Shown here: positions 29,932 through 33,648 of the stretch, in pieces
Layout of the letters: each line of letters starts with the position of its first letter
How positions within the stretch are numbered: position 1 is the stretch's first letter
Source of the DNA: Methanocorpusculum sp.
Lineage (GTDB): Archaea > Halobacteriota > Methanomicrobia > Methanomicrobiales > Methanocorpusculaceae
Direction of reading: 5' to 3'
Length of the DNA: 33,648 nt
Assembly (NCBI GenBank): GCA_029987025.1
Contig: DALTWQ010000003.1
Coordinates: forward strand, 1-33,648
Made by a program: the position numbers and the translations under genes
The notes under the pieces: model-generated
What the model saw: only the letters and a program-made list of their open reading frames with translations
Databases searched by the model: none
Told to the model about the DNA's origin: nothing

Positions 29932-30123
29932 CTGGGGAGAGCCTACACACATTGATTAAAATAATAATCCTTATTCAGAACATATCCAACGATTATTCCG
30001 AAGTAGAGTAATCTTCACATAAACGCCGAAGAGCCGATATGTATTAAATCAGTGCGCAGGCTGTCTCCGGACACGGGCCGCATGCCGAACACACGTCTTT
30101 CAGCCGTGCTTTAGCTGATGTAA

Positions 30124-31047
30124 TCATGTGTTTAATGCGATAATGATTGGAAGTGTGATGAGTGAAATGACCGTCATAATAAATACGCATTGAGATGCGA
30201 ATTCCGAATCCATTTTGAATTCCTGTGATAACAGGACAACATTAACTGCTGCGGGCATCGCGGCAAGAATAAGGGTGGTACTCATAATTGTCGGGTCGGT
30301 AATGATACATCCTGCTATTATCTTATACAGGAACGGAATAAGCAGAAGGCTGACGAGTGAGATGATATAGAGACGGTAGTTATTGAATATGTTCTTTATT
30401 CTGACGTTTGCCAGGAATCCTCCGATAACAAAGAACGAGAGAGGTACTGTTATACCCCCAAGGAAAGTAAGTGCACCTGCAAATGGTTCAGGAATGGTGA
30501 TAGAGGTGAAGAAGAATATCAGACCAATGACAATTCCGATAACCGGGGGTGTAATCATATCTTTCAGAGAGATTTTGACATCGTTCCCGGATTTTCGCAG
30601 GAGAATCCAGACACCAAGGGTATATGCGAGAATTACGAAGAGAACATTGAATATTGATGCATAGAATACCCCCATCTCGCCGAATGTCATTGAAATTACC
30701 GGCACACCCATAAAGAGTGTGCTGGCAAAAATAACACTGTAACGCATGATTCCGTAGTGTTCTTTTTTTGCATGGAGGATATTCGGGAGGAACCATCCGA
30801 CAGCGATTGCAATCGCATAGAAAATAGCAGAAACAAGAAAGATTAATCCTATGTTCCCCAAAAGATCCGCGGTAAACGGAATCTGCATTGACATTATAAT
30901 GCTGGAAGGAACCGCAAAATACAGGAGAAATTTAGACAAAATGGGCATTCCTGCGGCCGGAATAACATTGATTTTTCTTACCACATAGCCTACAATGACC
31001 AATAGAAGAAGAATCAATACGTTATTTATTGAAAAAAGAATATCCAT
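30124..31047 (-). CDS. AEC-family transporter, tandem copy A
   Basis: The 307-residue protein has about ten transmembrane segments in two five-helix halves, as in auxin efflux carrier (AEC) family transporters: 'VIVGYVVRKINVIPAAGMPI', 'LLYFAVPSSIIMSMQIPF', 'LGVWILLRKSG' and, in the second half, 'LAAMPAAVNVVLLSQEF' followed by 'ASQCVFIMTVISLITLPII', which are typical AEC C-terminal signatures. Bacterial relatives carry malate, malonate or other carboxylates. The substrate is unknown. It is about four-fifths identical to the gene immediately upstream, with which it shares a duplicated promoter. Confidence 0.9.
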   Translation of the reverse strand: MDILFSINNVLILLLLVIVGYVVRKINVIPAAGMPILSKFLLYFAVPSSIIMSMQIPFTADLLGNIGLIFLVSAIFYAIAIAVGWFLPNILHAKKEHYGIMRYSVIFASTLFMGVPVISMTFGEMGVFYASIFNVLFVILAYTLGVWILLRKSGNDVKISLKDMITPPVIGIVIGLIFFFTSITIPEPFAGALTFLGGITVPLSFFVIGGFLANVRIKNIFNNYRLYIISLVSLLLIPFLYKIIAGCIITDPTIMSTTLILAAMPAAVNVVLLSQEFKMDSEFASQCVFIMTVISLITLPIIIALNT

Positions 31048-31057
31048 TTCCTATCTG

Positions 31058-31092
31058 CCTTGATATTTTTTGATACTAATTATTTAGTGGGG
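31058..31092 (-). promoter_or_regulatory. Duplicated promoter element, copy A
   Basis: A 35-bp sequence, identical to 32083-32117, lies 11 nt upstream of AEC copy A. On the minus strand it starts CCCCACTAAATAATTAGT, with the dyad ACTAA-4nt-TTAGT, and continues with two TATCAA half-sites. The AT-rich dyad is at a suitable distance to be the TATA region. Both genes should respond to the same regulator. Confidence 0.6.
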
Positions 31093-31149
31093 AGGAATAT
31101 TAATGCGTGCATTTCTAATATCTGTGACTATTTTTCTTCGGACGTATGA

Positions 31150-32073
31150 TTATATAGTTAATGTAATTATTATTGGCAGGGTAATGAGTGACATGACGGC
31201 CATAATAAATACACATTGAGATGCAAATTCCGGATTTAGTTTAAATTCCTGTGATAACAGGACAACATTAACTGCGGCAGGCATCGCGGCAAGAATAACC
31301 AGAGTACTCATAATTGTTGAGTCGATTGCCATGCATCCCGCTATTATCTTAAACAGGAACGGAACAAGCAGAAGGCTGACGAGTGAGGTGATATACAGAC
31401 GGTAGTTACTGAATATGTTCTTTATTTTGAGGTTTGCCAGAAATCCTCCGATAACAAAGAATGAGAGAGGGACTGATATGCCTCCAAGGAAAGAAAGTGC
31501 ACTTTCAAACGGATCCGGGATGGTAAATGAGGTGAAGAAGAATATCAGACCGATGACAATTCCGAAAACCGGAGGAATCAACAGACATTTCAGAGCGGAT
31601 TTAAGAGTTCTCCCGGTTTTCCGCAGGAGAATCCAGACACCAAGGGTATATACGAGAAGTATGAAGAGAACATCGAATATTGATGCATAGAGTCTGCCTG
31701 CCTCACCAAATATCGATGATATTACCGGCAGGCCCATAAACAGTGTGCTGGAAAAAATGACACTGTAACGCATGATTCCATACTCTTCTTTTTTTGCACG
31801 GAGGATATTCGGGAGGAACCATCCGACAGCGATTGCAATTGCATATATTATAGCCGCAAGAAGAAAGATTGTTCCTGCATTCTCCGCAAGATCTGCTGTG
31901 ATTGGAATCTGCATTGACATTATAATGCTGGCAGGGACAGCAACATACAGGAGAAGTTTAGCCAGAATGGGCATTGCAGCGGCCGGAAGAATATTGGTCT
32001 TTCTTGCCGCATAACCTACAATAACCAATAGAAGAAGGATTAATATATTATTCATCGATAAAAGAATGTCCAT
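31150..32073 (-). CDS. AEC-family transporter, tandem copy B
   Basis: This 307-residue protein is a close paralogue of the gene at 30124-31047, with the same start (MDILLSMNNILILLLLVIVGY), the same length and the same C-terminal 'AAMPAAVNVVLLSQEFK' signature. Differences cluster in the loop after 'RKTG' and in the middle cytosolic region ('RTLKSALKCLLIPPVFG' against 'NDVKISLKDMITPPVIG'). The copies are 1026 bp apart start to start, including the promoter, so this is a tandem duplication. Retention of two complete frames suggests both are used. Confidence 0.9.
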   Translation of the reverse strand: MDILLSMNNILILLLLVIVGYAARKTNILPAAAMPILAKLLLYVAVPASIIMSMQIPITADLAENAGTIFLLAAIIYAIAIAVGWFLPNILRAKKEEYGIMRYSVIFSSTLFMGLPVISSIFGEAGRLYASIFDVLFILLVYTLGVWILLRKTGRTLKSALKCLLIPPVFGIVIGLIFFFTSFTIPDPFESALSFLGGISVPLSFFVIGGFLANLKIKNIFSNYRLYITSLVSLLLVPFLFKIIAGCMAIDSTIMSTLVILAAMPAAVNVVLLSQEFKLNPEFASQCVFIMAVMSLITLPIIITLTI

Positions 32074-32082
32074 TTCTATCAG

Positions 32083-32117
32083 CCTTGATATTTTTTGATA
32101 CTAATTATTTAGTGGGG
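32083..32117 (-). promoter_or_regulatory. Duplicated promoter element, copy B
   Basis: Identical over 35 bp to 31058-31092 and placed 10 nt upstream of AEC copy B. It contains the same AT-rich dyad and paired TATCAA half-sites. Flanking bases diverge, so the identity is stronger here than in the surrounding DNA. Confidence 0.6.
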
Positions 32118-32171
32118 GGTATATTAATATGCACTCTACTGTATCTTTAGGCGAAGCTGTTCATCCATAAG

Positions 32172-32294
32172 GTGCATTTCAGGCAATTGAGCTGCTTTGC
32201 GGCGCTCTGGTGAGTTTCGAAGCAATCCTGCTTCCCGCCTGCAGGGCTGGCGGCATCTGTGTCCGGGCCCTGCGGGTGAGATTGCAATATGCAC
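32172..32294. ncRNA. Candidate structured RNA, four-way junction (strand uncertain)
   Basis: An outer stem GTGCAT/ATGCAC (32172-32177 with 32289-32294) and GCAAT/ATTGC (32183-32187 with 32281-32285) enclose three hairpins: GAGC/GCTC (32189-32207), GAAGCA/TGCTTC with a 4-nt loop (32219-32234), and a 12-bp stem with two G-U pairs, CGCCTGCAGGGC/GCCCTGCGGGTG (32236-32247 with 32267-32278). The region is GC-rich within AT-rich flanks, and it lacks tRNA T-arm sequence. It may be a small RNA, the leader of the aminotransferase mRNA, or a DNA cruciform. Confidence 0.35.
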
Positions 32295-32378
32295 TGGAAA
32301 GAACAAAAACCGGGGTTTTAAAAGAGGGGCCGGATAGTTACGTATTTTTTAATAGTTGCATGACCGACATTATAGTTA

Positions 32379-33509
32379 ATGTTACCACTCTCTGAAAACA
32401 TCAGCGCTGTTCCACCGTCTGCAACCATGGCGATGAACAACAAATCCAAGGAAATGATTGCCGCCGGAGTTGACGTCATCAGTCTTGCCGTAGGTGAACC
32501 GGATTTTGCCACCCCGAAACATATCACCGATGCTGCAGTTGCCGCTCTCTCCCGCGGAGAAACCCACTATGCACCCTCGCGCGGCATTCCGGAGCTGACA
32601 AAAGCCGTCTCCGAAAAACTGAACCGCGAAAATAACCTTGCATACACACAGAAACAGATTCTGGTAACCTCCGGTGCGAAGGACGCCATCAGAATCACTA
32701 TGATGTCCGTCTTGAATCCCGGCGATGAAGTAATCATTCTTGACCCTGCCTGGGTATCATATGACCCGTCGGTCAGAATCGCCCGCGGAACGCCGGTACA
32801 TCACCACTTAAATGAAAAGTTCCAGGTCGATGAAAGCCTCTTTGAATCGGTTACTCCGAAGACAAAAATGGTTATTGTAAACTCTCCTTCGAACCCGACC
32901 GGTTCTGTCCTCGAACGCTCATCCCTGCGCCTGATTGCCGACCTCTGTGTTGACCATGACATCTACTGTATGTCTGATGAAATCTACGAAAAACTCGTCT
33001 ATGGAAAAGAGCATGTATCAATAGGTTCATTCCCGGATATGCTTGACAGAACTATTACCATCAACGGATTTTCAAAGGCATTTGCAATGACCGGCTGGCG
33101 CCTCGGTTACGCTGCAGCGCCTGATAAGGTAATCGCACAGATGGATAAAGTAATGCAGCATTCTGTCGGAAATGTTACAACCTTCTCGCAGTGGGGGGGT
33201 GTTGCAGCTCTTACCGGCAGTCTTTCCTGCGTCGAAGATATGCGCAAGGAGTTTGAAAAGAGACGTGACTATGTCATAGGAAGACTTACTAAGATGGGTC
33301 TTGAAACCGCTCCGGCAGAGGGTGCATTCTATGCATTCATCCACTGCGGCGGAGATGATGCAGCAACGGCAAACCGCTGGCTTGAGGAAGGCCATGTGGC
33401 AGCAACACCGGGATTTGCTTTCGGAGCTCCGGGATGGATTCGTATCTCCTACGCGGCATCCATGGAGCGGTTAGAGGAAGCGCTGAATAGAATTGAAAAG
33501 CTTCTCTGA
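32379..33509 (+). CDS. Aspartate aminotransferase-type class I aminotransferase
   Basis: The 376-residue PLP enzyme has the subgroup I-gamma aminotransferase features: 'SLAVGEPDFATPKHI' (35-49), 'HYAPSRGIPEL' (63-73), 'VNSPSNPTGSVL' (167-178), 'SDEIYEKLVYG' (199-209) and the PLP lysine Lys233 in 'FSKAFAMTGWRLGY'. The C-terminal Arg in 'IRISYA' binds the substrate carboxylate. It most likely transfers amino groups between aspartate and 2-oxoglutarate, but aromatic or other amino acids cannot be excluded. A TATA-like box near 32350 predicts a leaderless transcript at ATG 32379. A copy of the 55-bp element begins 12 nt after the stop. Confidence 0.9.
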   Translation: MLPLSENISAVPPSATMAMNNKSKEMIAAGVDVISLAVGEPDFATPKHITDAAVAALSRGETHYAPSRGIPELTKAVSEKLNRENNLAYTQKQILVTSGAKDAIRITMMSVLNPGDEVIILDPAWVSYDPSVRIARGTPVHHHLNEKFQVDESLFESVTPKTKMVIVNSPSNPTGSVLERSSLRLIADLCVDHDIYCMSDEIYEKLVYGKEHVSIGSFPDMLDRTITINGFSKAFAMTGWRLGYAAAPDKVIAQMDKVMQHSVGNVTTFSQWGGVAALTGSLSCVEDMRKEFEKRRDYVIGRLTKMGLETAPAEGAFYAFIHCGGDDAATANRWLEEGHVAATPGFAFGAPGWIRISYAASMERLEEALNRIEKLL

Positions 33510-33521
33510 TTCTTAACTTAT

Positions 33522-33576
33522 TTTTTTGGCTCTTCAACATTTTATGTGGGCCATAGTATTTCTATCTCGTCAGTGT
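33522..33576 (+). repeat. Intergenic 55-bp element, copy 2
   Basis: This element lies 12 nt after the aspartate-type aminotransferase stop and shares the exact core ATAGTATTTCTATCTCGTC with copy 1 at 29877-29931. The remaining bases to the window end (33577-33648) contain no recognisable gene. Confidence 0.6.
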
Positions 33577-33648
33577 GCAGGCTATCGCGATGAAGGGAAT
33601 GATATTCTTTCAGCGCGTAGGCGCTTCACCAGACACGGATGACGCGGA

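Larger units (their letters stand above)
32074..32378. other. Gene-free region between AEC copy B and aspartate aminotransferase
   Basis: This 305-nt region holds the minus-strand promoter element of AEC copy B, a GC-rich candidate structured RNA (32172-32294), a hairpin AAAACC/GGTTTT at about 32307-32320, and a plus-strand TATA-like TTTTTTAATAG near 32345 for the aminotransferase. A 61-codon GTG frame at 32210 is judged non-coding. Confidence 0.6.

Noticed and set aside
32210..32395. 61-codon GTG frame before the aspartate-type aminotransferase
   Set aside because: It overlaps the GC-rich hairpins and the next gene's start, has no ribosome site, and looks like no known protein.

Overview
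The window looks like a piece of a methanogenic archaeon chromosome from the order Methanomicrobiales, most probably a Methanocorpusculum-like organism. Support comes from archaeal ribosomal proteins (eS1/S3ae, archaeal-length uS15), a KEOPS Pcc1-type subunit, an Lsm protein, TATA-box promoters with many near-leaderless starts, Sep-tRNA:Cys-tRNA synthase, CTP-type riboflavin kinase with a fused winged helix (RbkR), a UPF0305/DUF2115 protein and methanogenesis marker protein 14. The genus call is from memory of such sequences; no search was run.

Layout. 1-1606: 3' part of a surface PKD protein that begins in a Thr-Gly-rich minisatellite. 1658-4960 (minus strand): rps15 - DHH/RecJ-like nuclease - pcc1 - rps3ae, a conserved archaeal informational operon ending in a hairpin terminator, followed by hemD. 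4961-5321: gene-free leader and promoter region with two TATA boxes and inverted repeats. 5322-7032: a radical SAM/SPASM peptide-modifying-type enzyme divergent from a cyclophilin. 7072-10818 (minus): marker 14, a small unknown protein, then nicotinamidase and nicotinate phosphoribosyltransferase (NAD salvage). 10879-11656 (minus): tRNA-Leu(GAG), Lsm, and a winged-helix protein with a four-Cys tail reminiscent of TFE-beta/RPC34.

11716-15219 (plus): an ACT-domain amino-acid regulator, then trpB2 with TRP-box-like palindromes, then an AMP-forming acyl-CoA ligase 4 nt downstream. 15312-19712 (minus): uracil permease, EctB-type aminotransferase and an Orn/Lys/Arg-type decarboxylase, the last two suggesting diamine metabolism. 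19816-21737 (plus): UPF0305 protein and a CPA2 antiporter.

21815-27694 (minus): an overlooked 59-residue gene, SepCysS, a second radical SAM/SPASM enzyme and a TSUP (TauE/SafE) transporter in one tight operon, followed by rbkR (13-bp inverted repeat over its promoter and start codon) and a YgiQ-type radical SAM protein. 27779-29871: purE-TPR operon divergent from a class V aminotransferase. 29872-33648: tandemly duplicated AEC transporters with duplicated promoters, a candidate structured RNA, an aspartate-type aminotransferase, and two copies of a 55-bp intergenic element, each just after an aminotransferase gene.

Most interesting as possible undescribed biology: the four-gene SepCysS cluster (translation-coupled 59-aa protein, SPASM enzyme, sulfur-type transporter), the RbkR operator, the trpB2-CoA ligase pair, marker 14 with NAD salvage genes, and the structured RNA candidate at 32172-32294. 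All functional links are inferred from gene order and motifs read by eye.
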